Below, one piece after another: positions 36,696-44,596 of a stretch of 64,000 nt of DNA (positions are counted from its first letter, which is position 1; each line of letters opens with the position of its first letter). The position numbers and the translations under genes were made by a program. Origin of the DNA: Rhodococcus opacus B4 (GTDB taxonomy: Bacteria > Actinomycetota > Actinomycetes > Mycobacteriales > Mycobacteriaceae); NCBI RefSeq assembly GCF_000010805.1, contig NC_012522.1:2914001-2978000 (forward strand). The letters run 5' to 3'. The notes beneath the pieces were generated by a model, which saw nothing but the letters and a program-made list of their open reading frames with translations, had not been told where the DNA came from and did not search any database.

Positions 36696-37889
36696 TTATG
36701 GCTGGCCTGCTGAAACAGGTTCGCCGATCTTCGGGAGCCCGAACCGGAATGCGGGTTCCCCGGGCGGAAAATCGCCACCGGTCTGCAGCCGTCCAGCCAT
36801 CTGTCGAACCTTCGCCAGATATGCGCGTCCGACGGCGAGCTGGGCTCGCTCCCACACGGCGAGCGACTCGACCCGCTGTCCCGGTTCCGAGGACAGAGCG
36901 TCCGCCAATGTCCACGCGTCGTTGGCTGCCTTGGCGGCACCGGCTGCGGCATGCGGCCGAGGAGTGATGGCGGCGTCGCCGAGCAGGGCGATCCTGCCGT
37001 ACACCGTGGCCTCGACGTCTGCGTCGCTCACAATCGTCACGAACGCGTTCTCCGCGGCGTGGACAAGCTCGGCGAACGGCTGCGCCAGCTCGTCGGCGCG
37101 GGTGTCGAGAGTCTTGCGCTGCCGCACACACAACTGGTGCGCATGCACGGAGGTGGGGAGGCGGATGCCGTTGCAGTCCGTCATGAGTTCGTCGAGCTGC
37201 GCACCGTCGGGCACATTCCAGTACCACTGAAAGTTCAGGCGCCTCCCCTCCTCGCCATCTCGGGGAGGAATCGGGTAGGCGATCAGGTGCCCGTCCGACA
37301 GCAGCCCGTAGGTGAAGGCATCGTCGAAGTAGTCCCAGCTCGACTGGTCGATCGCCCCGGGTGAGACGAGGCCTCGCCATGTCACGTACCCGGCGTAGTC
37401 GGATTTTCGTCCGATGAGTCGCTGCCGAATGACGGAGCTTCCACCGTCAGCGGCGACGACGAAATCCGCGCCGGCATCGGTACCGTCTGCGAAACGCAGA
37501 TCCACGTGGTCGGCGGATTGACCGATACCCACCACGGTCTTGCCCAGGTGGTATCGCTCGCTCCCGAAGACCTCGTGGAGTCGGCGGTAGATCCCGTCGT
37601 AGCTGGTGAATCGCCAGGCGGCGTCGATGGTCCCGAGCTCATCGCCGGTGTGGGCGTCGGTGTAGCGCATCGTGGAGGAAGGCACGCTGATGGCGTCGAG
37701 TTCCGTGTCGGTCCGCTCGACGAGGTACTTGACGAGTTCGGGTTGCACGACGATGCCCGTTCCGAATCCGGACAACGGCTTCGTCGAGCGTTCGTAGACG
37801 TCTACCTCGAATCCTGCGTCCCGCAACAGCAGTGCGGTTGTCAATCCGCCGATCGAGCCGCCGACGACGGCAATACGCGAGATCTCCAC
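36696..37889 (-). CDS. dhpH: 2,6-dihydroxypyridine 3-monooxygenase
   Basis: 397 residues, exactly the length I recall for the pAO1 enzyme. FAD motif 'IAVVGGSIGGLTTALLLRDAGFEVDVYERS', then 'LSGFGTGIVVQPELV', 'YAGYVTWRGLV', 'DGHLIAYPIPPRD', 'RLNFQWYWNVPDGAQLDELMTD' and 'LLGDAAITPRPHAAAGAAKA' (GD motif); these read almost the same as my recollection of Paenarthrobacter DHPH. It hydroxylates 2,6-dihydroxypyridine to 2,3,6-trihydroxypyridine using NADH and O2. It lies 9 bp after the cyclase gene in the same operon. This is one of the two most diagnostic genes of the locus. Confidence 0.92.
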   Translation of the reverse strand: MEISRIAVVGGSIGGLTTALLLRDAGFEVDVYERSTKPLSGFGTGIVVQPELVKYLVERTDTELDAISVPSSTMRYTDAHTGDELGTIDAAWRFTSYDGIYRRLHEVFGSERYHLGKTVVGIGQSADHVDLRFADGTDAGADFVVAADGGSSVIRQRLIGRKSDYAGYVTWRGLVSPGAIDQSSWDYFDDAFTYGLLSDGHLIAYPIPPRDGEEGRRLNFQWYWNVPDGAQLDELMTDCNGIRLPTSVHAHQLCVRQRKTLDTRADELAQPFAELVHAAENAFVTIVSDADVEATVYGRIALLGDAAITPRPHAAAGAAKAANDAWTLADALSSEPGQRVESLAVWERAQLAVGRAYLAKVRQMAGRLQTGGDFPPGEPAFRFGLPKIGEPVSAGQP

Positions 37890-37898
37890 CTTGACTCC

Positions 37899-38849
37899 TC
37901 AGTCTCGCAGGGCCATAGCGATGGGACGCATCGGTGCGCCGCTCGCTCCGCGTAGCCGGATAGGCGCCGCCATCAGACAGAATTCGTCGACCCCGTCCGC
38001 GGACAGTTCCTCGAGGTTGAGCAACTCGATCATGGGCACACCGGTTTCGGCCAGGAAGTGGCAGTGTCCGGGCAACCAATTGTCCTCGTGCTCGGAGGGC
38101 CCGACCTCGACGCATTCCTGGTCGGAACCGACGGCCGCGATCTTCTGATCGGTCAGCCACCGTGCCGCGTCGAGGCTGAGCCCGGGCGGATTCCCCAGCG
38201 TCTTCGCTCCATCCGGCCAATACCGCATGCGTCCGGTGCGGACGAACGGCACGTCGCCCTCGTTCAGCTGGAGGCCGGCCGCGCCGAGCGCTCCTTGCAG
38301 ATCGTCGACGGTGATGGGATAGGAGTCCGGGAGGCATTCGACACCATGCAGTTTCGCCACGTCGATGAGGACTCCACGGGTGATGATCGGCGGGATCTGC
38401 TCAGCGCCGCCCTTGGTCCAGGAGCGGCTGCCCAGGTTCTCCTCGACACCGAAATTGTTGTAGATCTCGCCATCGACACCGAAGTGATTCAGGGCATCGA
38501 TGTGCGTTCCGGTGTGGGTGTACATGAAGACCACATCACCGGAGTAGCAGACGTGGCGGTTGACCGCGTCGCCGGCGCCATTGAGGTTGTCGACCAGGGT
38601 TCCCTGCGGGGTGTGGCTGAGGAAGATCTGGTAGCCGGGATCGCCGGCGCCTTGGAAGCTGGGCATTCCGACGAAGTAGTCGACGCTGAGATCGTAGAGG
38701 GTGGAGGCGTCCGCCCGCGCGAGCATGTCCACCCGCACGTCCTCTTTGAGGTAGTTCAGTGCACCCAGCTGGTCGTCCGGACCCCACGGGCTGGTGCCGA
38801 CCGTAATTCCTGCCCTGGTGGACGGTTTGGTGTCGATGTCCTGGCTCAT
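37899..38849 (-). CDS. cyclase/metal-dependent hydrolase family, candidate trihydroxypyridine ring-opening enzyme
   Basis: 316 residues. The metal-binding motif 'HTGTHIDALNHFG' (H-x-G-T-H-x-D-x-x-x-H-F) marks the cyclase/kynurenine-formamidase/isatin-hydrolase family, whose members hydrolyse amide and lactam bonds. It is encoded between the Dabb protein and DHPH. Conversion of 2,3,6-trihydroxypyridine (C5H5NO3) to 2-oxoglutaramate (C5H7NO4) needs exactly one water, which fits a lactam hydrolase. The role is inferred from family chemistry and position; the family call itself is firm. Confidence 0.88.
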   Translation of the reverse strand: MSQDIDTKPSTRAGITVGTSPWGPDDQLGALNYLKEDVRVDMLARADASTLYDLSVDYFVGMPSFQGAGDPGYQIFLSHTPQGTLVDNLNGAGDAVNRHVCYSGDVVFMYTHTGTHIDALNHFGVDGEIYNNFGVEENLGSRSWTKGGAEQIPPIITRGVLIDVAKLHGVECLPDSYPITVDDLQGALGAAGLQLNEGDVPFVRTGRMRYWPDGAKTLGNPPGLSLDAARWLTDQKIAAVGSDQECVEVGPSEHEDNWLPGHCHFLAETGVPMIELLNLEELSADGVDEFCLMAAPIRLRGASGAPMRPIAMALRD

Positions 38850-39155
38850 CTACTTGCCCTCGACTTCGAAGTCGACGACCGCACGCTCCGAGAACATCGG
38901 CATCAAGGTGGCCACCACCTCGAGGTGGTAGGGATCGGTGGAGTACTTCTCCAGGGCTTCCCAGGTGGCGAAGTCGGTGATCAGGGCACCGTCCCACGGT
39001 GCTCCGTTCTCTCCCGGATCACCCTGATGGCTGCCGAGGCTCCAGTACTCGATGAACGGGAGCCGTTCGGAAAGGGTGTTCAGGATCTCGACGATTTCCT
39101 GCTGGGAGCTTCCCTCGGCTACACGCCAGAGAAACACGTGACGAACCTGCGACAT
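38850..39155 (-). CDS. Dabb (stress-responsive A/B barrel) domain protein
   Basis: 101 residues. 'QVRHVFLWRV' at the start, 'ITDFATWEALEKYSTDPYHLEVV' and a final 'AVVDFEVE' are typical of the dimeric alpha/beta barrel Dabb fold. Its stop TAG abuts the cyclase ATG (TAGATG), so the two proteins are coupled in translation. Dabb proteins include small cyclases and reaction-shaping factors; here it may act on trihydroxypyridine, which oxidises readily on its own. First gene of the ring-cleavage operon. Confidence 0.87.
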   Translation of the reverse strand: MSQVRHVFLWRVAEGSSQQEIVEILNTLSERLPFIEYWSLGSHQGDPGENGAPWDGALITDFATWEALEKYSTDPYHLEVVATLMPMFSERAVVDFEVEGK

Positions 39156-39253
39156 GGGTGTCCTTTCGTTGAACGGTCCCGGCGAGGCTGCGCTTTCATG
39201 GCTGCCGTCTGCGGGGTGTGTTCTCAGTCTCGTGTTTCTCCGTGGTGGTTCCT

Positions 39254-39271
39254 ATTGTGTTCAGACACAAT
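39254..39271. promoter_or_regulatory. perfect inverted repeat in front of the Dabb-cyclase-dhpH operon
   Basis: ATTGTGT-TCAG-ACACAAT, seven-base arms and four-base spacer, ends right beside the stop codon of the molybdenum hydroxylase large subunit and 98 bp before the Dabb start. AT-rich symmetry in this GC-rich gap suggests a regulator site. Confidence 0.55.
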
Positions 39272-41629
39272 TCAGTCGGCAGTTTTGTTCCTCGACCGAC
39301 AGCGTTCGAAGATCCGCTGCGGGGTCACCGGGATCCGATCGGTGTGGAGCCCGTCGCCGATTGCGTCATCGAGTGCTGCCGCAACTGCCGCGCCGACCGC
39401 GATGATGCCGACCTCGCCCAATCCTTTGGCTCGCAGGGGGTTATCGGGCGAAGGCGCGTCCTCGGTGACGAAAATGTCGACGTCCGGCATCTCCTGAGCG
39501 GCGGGCAGGAGATAATCCATGAACGAGGTCGCGATAGGCGTTCCGTCTTCCTCGTACGCGAACTCCTCGTACAGCGCTCCACCGATGCCTTGGACGGCGG
39601 CGCCGATGATCTGCCCGCGCGTCGTCATCGGGTTGATCATTCGACCGGCCTCGGTGGTGGTGAAGAATCGCCGGAAAGTATGACCGCCGGTCGCCGGATC
39701 GACCTCGATCTGGACGATGGTGACCCCGTACGGATAGTTCATCTCGTTGTTGCGATAGACCGCGTGGGCGGCGAGCCCGGGTTCGTCATCCTCGAGACGC
39801 GCCGTATACGGGTCTCGTCGGCCCGCGATCTCGTAGAGACTGATCGATGCCTCGGACTCCGAATCGGCGATGGCACCCTCGACGAGCCGGAGCCGTTCTT
39901 CAGGGACGTCGAGCATCGTGCTCGCGAGGCGTTTGGCTTTCGCGACGACAGCGAGGGCGGCTTCACGCACTGCGCCGCCGGCGAGCACGGTCGACCGGCT
40001 CGACCAGGACCCGACGCCGTCCGGCACCAGGTCGGTGTCGCTGTGTACGACGTCAATTCGTTCCGGATCGATCTGCAAGTTTTCGGCGGCGATTTGAGAG
40101 AGCACGGTTTCGATACCCTGACCCACCGACGACGCGCCGGTCAGGACGCGAACGCGTCCCACTGCGCTGACTTCCACGGCACCGGTTTCGTACAGTCCGA
40201 GGCCGGCCTTGTCCATCAGGACTCCGACTCCGATGCCGACGCTCTTCCCCTTACTGCGAAGTTGCTCGGTCTCGGTCACCCAGGAATCCCAATCGATATG
40301 CGTCAGCGCCTTCTCCAAATGCTCGGCGGGGTCACCCGAGACGAAGTGGTATGGCTCGTGCACCATCTCGATGCCGGGATTCCACGGTAAGTCGGACGCG
40401 GTGAGAAGGTTGCGACGCCGGATCTCGATGGTGCTGATTCCCACGGTCTGCGACGCGAGATCGAGTAGGCGTTCACGCGCGAACGTCGATTCATACCGTC
40501 CGGGGCCGCGATACGCCGCGACCGGTGTCTTGTTCGTCAGCACTGCGTGCAGTGTCACCGAGTACGAGGGGATCCGATACGGTCCGACGACGATGACGGA
40601 GGTGATATCACTGACCAGCGGTTCGGCCTGGCGGAAGTACGCACCGTGGTTGTGGAAGATCTCGTCCCGCAGTCCCAGGATGCGGCCGTCCGCATCGAGT
40701 GCGGCCTCGAGGCGGTGGACTTGCTCGCGTGCGTGAGACGTCGCCACCATATGCTCGGATCGGTCCTCGACCCATTTCACAGGTCTTCCGAGGTGCCGCG
40801 CCGCCCACGCCGCTACGACATACTCCGGGAAGATGTCACCTTTGACACCGAAGTTCCCGCCGATCTCGCTGTGCCGCATCCGCACGCTGGTGTCGGGCAT
40901 ACCCAGAATCCGGGCGAGAACTTTTTGGGAGTCGTGCACATGCACGATCCCCGATACGAACAGCACGTCGCGACCAGGGTCGGGCTGCACCACACAGTTG
41001 CGGGTTTCCATCGGCGCCCCCGAGTGCCGGCCGGTGCGGTACTCATGAGAGACGATGTGTGCCGCCTTCTGGAAGGCGGCGTCGACATCACCGTATCCTT
41101 TCTCGATCCGAACTCCCTCGTTCCCTACCCCCGGATAGAGTTCGATGTCGGTCGCGAGCGCCTCCACCGGGTCGAGCACAGCGGGGAGAACCTCGTAGTC
41201 GACGGTGACGAGTTCGGCAGCGTCTTCGGCGACGTAGGGATCCTCCGCCAGCACCGCGGCTACCGGCTGGCCCACGTACAGCACTCGATCTGTTGCCAGG
41301 GGAGGCTGGGTGAAGGTCTCGATTTGGGGATAGTCCTCGTGGTAGCCCAGGTCCTGGAGTGGGATGGTGCCGAGATGCGCGAGATCGTCGCCGGTGAGCA
41401 CGAGCCGCACTCCCGGATGCCTCTTCGCGTCCGCGACATCGACCGCGAGGACGCGTGCGTGGGCGTAGGTCGACCGCACGATACGTAGATGCAGCTGGTG
41501 TGGGAGATCGATATCCGCTGCGAACAGCGCCTTGCCGGTGAGCAGGCGCTCGTCCTCGCGGCGCCGGATGGATTCACCGATCCAGCTCTTGTTGCGAGTT
41601 GACACCGCGGGCTCAGTTAGGTTCGTCAT
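39272..41629 (-). CDS. molybdenum hydroxylase large subunit (candidate ketone dehydrogenase KdhL)
   Basis: 785 residues. Aldehyde oxidase/xanthine dehydrogenase large-chain features: 'RREDERLLTGKALFAADI', 'GGNFGVKGDIFPEYVVAAWAA' (molybdopterin contact), 'VAAYRGPGRYESTFARE', and the catalytic Glu ~739 in 'AKGLGEVGIIAVGAA'. It hydroxylates an N-heterocycle using water. The medium and small subunits are not adjacent; the only unpaired pair is at 45934-47315. It is divergent from the pseudooxynicotine hydrolase gene, which suggests that it hydroxylates 6-hydroxypseudooxynicotine. ATG 41629 has AAGGAAG upstream. Confidence 0.88.
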   Translation of the reverse strand: MTNLTEPAVSTRNKSWIGESIRRREDERLLTGKALFAADIDLPHQLHLRIVRSTYAHARVLAVDVADAKRHPGVRLVLTGDDLAHLGTIPLQDLGYHEDYPQIETFTQPPLATDRVLYVGQPVAAVLAEDPYVAEDAAELVTVDYEVLPAVLDPVEALATDIELYPGVGNEGVRIEKGYGDVDAAFQKAAHIVSHEYRTGRHSGAPMETRNCVVQPDPGRDVLFVSGIVHVHDSQKVLARILGMPDTSVRMRHSEIGGNFGVKGDIFPEYVVAAWAARHLGRPVKWVEDRSEHMVATSHAREQVHRLEAALDADGRILGLRDEIFHNHGAYFRQAEPLVSDITSVIVVGPYRIPSYSVTLHAVLTNKTPVAAYRGPGRYESTFARERLLDLASQTVGISTIEIRRRNLLTASDLPWNPGIEMVHEPYHFVSGDPAEHLEKALTHIDWDSWVTETEQLRSKGKSVGIGVGVLMDKAGLGLYETGAVEVSAVGRVRVLTGASSVGQGIETVLSQIAAENLQIDPERIDVVHSDTDLVPDGVGSWSSRSTVLAGGAVREAALAVVAKAKRLASTMLDVPEERLRLVEGAIADSESEASISLYEIAGRRDPYTARLEDDEPGLAAHAVYRNNEMNYPYGVTIVQIEVDPATGGHTFRRFFTTTEAGRMINPMTTRGQIIGAAVQGIGGALYEEFAYEEDGTPIATSFMDYLLPAAQEMPDVDIFVTEDAPSPDNPLRAKGLGEVGIIAVGAAVAAALDDAIGDGLHTDRIPVTPQRIFERCRSRNKTAD

Positions 41630-41806
41630 CACTCTTCCTTGGTCGCGCGTGAGCTTCAGTATCGCGCAGGGGTCGGGGGGTTTCGATCTACCGAAATGGA
41701 CAAATCTGCGTCTCTGATCGGTCTCTCATGCACACGACTTGTGGCCGATGGACGCCGACAATTACTGATCGAGCGCTGATGCGCGAATCGACGACATTTG
41801 ATTATG

Positions 41807-41812
41807 AGGAGG
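41807..41812 (+). promoter_or_regulatory. AGGAGG ribosome site fixing the TTG start of the hydrolase
   Basis: A consensus AGGAGG five bases before TTG 41818. It decides the start in a frame that is open from 41728. Confidence 0.7.
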
Positions 41813-41817
41813 AAACT

Positions 41818-42915
41818 TTGTCCTCGCAGCCTCCGGTCTTGACGCCGGAACACGAGATGCTGAACTGGGGCCGTCTGATCCTGGATGGTGTCCCCTATGC
41901 CGACATCGTCGGTGCTCGCGACCGACCATCGGACCAGGGCTGGTTCGAATACTGGATGTCACGGGCGGACGACTACGAGAGCCTCGGCGACGAGTGCGTA
42001 AGCGCAGCGCACACCCTCTCTGCGGGCGAATACTTCTACCTCGCTGCCATCTGCGTGCAGTACGCGCAATTCTTGTGGTTCGACGACAAGCGCGCGCACG
42101 GCCAACGGCGGAAGGTCGAGCTCTACCGGAAAGCGGCACCGTACCTGAAGCCGGCGGCCGAGCTGGTCGAATTGTCGGTGGACGGGACGCCGATGCCGGT
42201 GTTTCTCCGCGTGCCGGACGGCGCCGGTCCGCACCCGGTGGTGGTGTTGCTGGGCGGCCTCGAGAGCACCAAGGAGGAGAGCCGTTTGATGGAAGACCTC
42301 CTCCTCTCACGCGGAATGGCAACCGCCACGTTCGACGGCCCCGGGCAGGGTGAAATGTTCGTACACCGAGAGCTTTCCGGTGATTTCGAGCGCTACACCT
42401 CCACCGTGATCGACTACCTCGTCTCGCGAGACGACCTGCAATCCGACGCGGTCGGTGTCCTCGGGCGCAGCTTGGGCGGAAACTATGCGCTCAAGTCCGC
42501 TGCGTGTGACGAGCGTGTCGCCGCATGCGTGTGCTGGGGTGGGTTCGCGGACATGGATTCGTGGGACACCGAGACTCCCATGACAATGGAGAGTTGGCGC
42601 TACGTCAGCAAGGTGAAGACCCTCGACGAGGCGCACGTGCACGTCCACCAGGCTTTGGAGACTCGAGACGTCCTCGAGCAGTTGACGTGTCCGACCTATG
42701 TGCTTCACGGGATGCTCGACGAGATTCCTTCCGCTTTTCTCGAGACCCTGCGTCAGCACGCCGTCAATGCCCCGCTGACGATCGTGGTCGAGGACGAAGG
42801 CGACCACTGCTGTCACAATCTTGGTCCGCGGCCCCGGTTCCAGATGGCGGACTGGCTTGCAGACCATCTGGTCACCCCTGACGATTCACCGGCGAAGGAG
42901 CACGCAGATGGGTGA
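41818..42915 (+). CDS. 2,6-dihydroxypseudooxynicotine hydrolase (C-C hydrolase)
   Basis: 365 residues from the TTG start. Alpha/beta-hydrolase with an N-terminal helical domain, nucleophile S218 in 'VLGRSLGGNYAL', D301 in 'LHGMLDEIPS' and H330 in 'DEGDHCCHN'. The pAO1 enzyme, as I recall, uses Ser217, Asp300 and His329, one position less in each case. It cleaves 2,6-dihydroxypseudooxynicotine to 2,6-dihydroxypyridine and gamma-N-methylaminobutyrate. It faces the large subunit gene across a 188 bp promoter gap and overlaps the cupin gene by 8 bp. Confidence 0.88.
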   Translation: MSSQPPVLTPEHEMLNWGRLILDGVPYADIVGARDRPSDQGWFEYWMSRADDYESLGDECVSAAHTLSAGEYFYLAAICVQYAQFLWFDDKRAHGQRRKVELYRKAAPYLKPAAELVELSVDGTPMPVFLRVPDGAGPHPVVVLLGGLESTKEESRLMEDLLLSRGMATATFDGPGQGEMFVHRELSGDFERYTSTVIDYLVSRDDLQSDAVGVLGRSLGGNYALKSAACDERVAACVCWGGFADMDSWDTETPMTMESWRYVSKVKTLDEAHVHVHQALETRDVLEQLTCPTYVLHGMLDEIPSAFLETLRQHAVNAPLTIVVEDEGDHCCHNLGPRPRFQMADWLADHLVTPDDSPAKEHADG

Positions 42916-43258
42916 GATCAAGGTTGTCTCAGCGACTTCCGCTCCGATGGAGAAATGGCAGCCGGAGGGAGTCACTGTCCATCAGGGTGACCCGGACGGC
43001 CACGGGTTCACCCTGACCGAAGGCGACTCCCGGGGCGCATTCGGGACGGGTGTCTTTACCTGCGAGCCGTCACGGACGTCGTACGAGCTGACCTCGAACG
43101 AGATCATCTACGTCCTGGAGGGGTCGGTCAGCATTGCGCTCGACGACACCGAACCAGTCCTGATCCGCACCGGTGATCTGGCGTTTCTCCCCAAGGGGCA
43201 CACCTCGCACTGGACATTCCACAGCACCTTCAAAGAGGTGTGGTTCTTGGTCGACTGA
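42908..43258 (+). CDS. small cupin-domain protein (DUF861/EutQ-like)
   Basis: 116 residues forming one cupin barrel: 'SYELTSNEIIYVLEGSVSIALDD' and 'VLIRTGDLAFLPKGHTSHWTFHSTFKEVW'. The metal ligand pattern is partly present (E, H). It starts inside the hydrolase gene at an ATG behind AAGGAG, so the two are coupled. Its role is unknown; it could bind or sense a pathway intermediate. Confidence 0.85.
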   Translation: MGEIKVVSATSAPMEKWQPEGVTVHQGDPDGHGFTLTEGDSRGAFGTGVFTCEPSRTSYELTSNEIIYVLEGSVSIALDDTEPVLIRTGDLAFLPKGHTSHWTFHSTFKEVWFLVD

Positions 43259-43273
43259 CGATGCACGAAGTAC

Positions 43274-43304
43274 GGGGCCGGCTGTCACCGAGATGGCCGG
43301 CCCC
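43274..43304. terminator. stem-loop between convergent cupin and pucR genes
   Basis: GGGGCCGGC (43274-43282) pairs perfectly with GCCGGCCCC (43296-43304) around a 13-base loop. It follows the cupin stop by 15 bp and precedes the end of the convergent regulator gene. Confidence 0.7.
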
Positions 43305-43312
43305 GAGGCCTG

Positions 43313-44545
43313 TCACAGCGCCGGTGTGGGAAGTCCTGGGTTGGTCTCCGGACCGGCGTCCTCACTCGGCAGGGCCGAGACGAGTCGGCCGAGCCGAAGT
43401 GCCACGGCGAACTCTCCGCGGCGGAGGCGCTCGGCACCCAGCTTCGACTCGGCCGACCTCAGCCGGTAGGCAACCGTGCGCGGATGTACATCCAGTTTCT
43501 GTGCGGTGAGCACCGCGTTCTCCCCGTTGGTGAAGTACACGCGCAACGTCTCGATCAGAACATTGCTCGGGTCGTCGATATCGCCGAGGGGCTCGAGTTC
43601 TTCGTGAACGAAAGCACGGGCCGCGGCAGTGTCATGCAACGCCAAAGCCTCGAGCGAAGTGTCCTCGTACCAGGTTACGGGGAGCCCGAGGGCCTTCCCG
43701 ACATTGTGAGCCTCATTCGCTTGGCGGTGGCTGACCCGGAAACCCTCCAGTCCCTCGTTGACGGTTCCGAAGGCGAGGTGAGCACCGTCGAGTACGGACA
43801 TGCCCCCTAGTTCGTCCTTGGGCTGCCCGGATCTGCGGGGCCACGGAATCCACAGGAAACCCATCCCGTTCGGCGTCGACGCCACAAGCGGTCTCAACGA
43901 CATCTTCATGTGCTGACCGATGGTGCGAGCGACCGATTCAGGGGTCGCTCCCGACACTATCGCCGCCAGGTGCTGACCGCGCAGGGAGTAGTCGAGAACC
44001 GCGGTATCGACAGGGAGCCCGGCAAGAAGCGAGTTCAGGGTCGCCATTTTCCGGCGCTCGTGGCTCTGCAGCGCATACGCGGCGCTTTGCTGCTGAAACG
44101 CCTCGACGATCGCCGTGGAGACCGCATCGTTCCATGCGAACTGACGTGCGCTTGCATGCCTGAGCACGGCCGCTCTCTCCTGCGTATCCGGAATGCTCCG
44201 ATATGCCTCGTCGAGGAGAAACGACCACGTCACCGACTGACCGATTCGGGACGCGTGGAGCAGATCGTGCAACCCCACTCCCGCCTGGACGGAAACCCGT
44301 ACCTCGCGGAGTGCCTCATTCGACGCCCTGGTGAGGGGGCTGTTCGGGTCAGAGATGTGGGTGAGGACATCGTTCAGCGAGGCAAGGATCGTATCGGACT
44401 CGGCCGAGGACAGCTGCGGGTTGTCCGGGGCGCCTTCCGCATGTGCCTCCGCACGCAGCCTGCGCCGAATCTCTTCATAGATTTCAGGGATTCTCTCGCG
44501 TGTGGCATCCGTGAGCTGCCGCAGACCCTGCTCGATGAACACCAC
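43313..44545 (-). CDS. PucR/CdaR-family transcriptional regulator
   Basis: 410 residues. The C-terminal HTH is 'YFTNGENAVLTAQKLDVHPRTVAYRLRSAESKLG', typical of PucR proteins, preceded by a degenerate GGDEF-like central part and an N-terminal helical ligand domain ('GLHDLLHASRIGQSVTWSFLL'). It is divergent from, and paralogous to, the regulator starting 51 bp away. Together they lie between the hydrolase gene and the medium/small subunit genes and are the natural local regulators of the locus. Confidence 0.88.
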   Translation of the reverse strand: MVFIEQGLRQLTDATRERIPEIYEEIRRRLRAEAHAEGAPDNPQLSSAESDTILASLNDVLTHISDPNSPLTRASNEALREVRVSVQAGVGLHDLLHASRIGQSVTWSFLLDEAYRSIPDTQERAAVLRHASARQFAWNDAVSTAIVEAFQQQSAAYALQSHERRKMATLNSLLAGLPVDTAVLDYSLRGQHLAAIVSGATPESVARTIGQHMKMSLRPLVASTPNGMGFLWIPWPRRSGQPKDELGGMSVLDGAHLAFGTVNEGLEGFRVSHRQANEAHNVGKALGLPVTWYEDTSLEALALHDTAAARAFVHEELEPLGDIDDPSNVLIETLRVYFTNGENAVLTAQKLDVHPRTVAYRLRSAESKLGAERLRRGEFAVALRLGRLVSALPSEDAGPETNPGLPTPAL

Positions 44546-44596
44546 GCCATGCTACCGGGCCAGACAGCACCGAATCGGTCATCTACAGTTTTCCTC

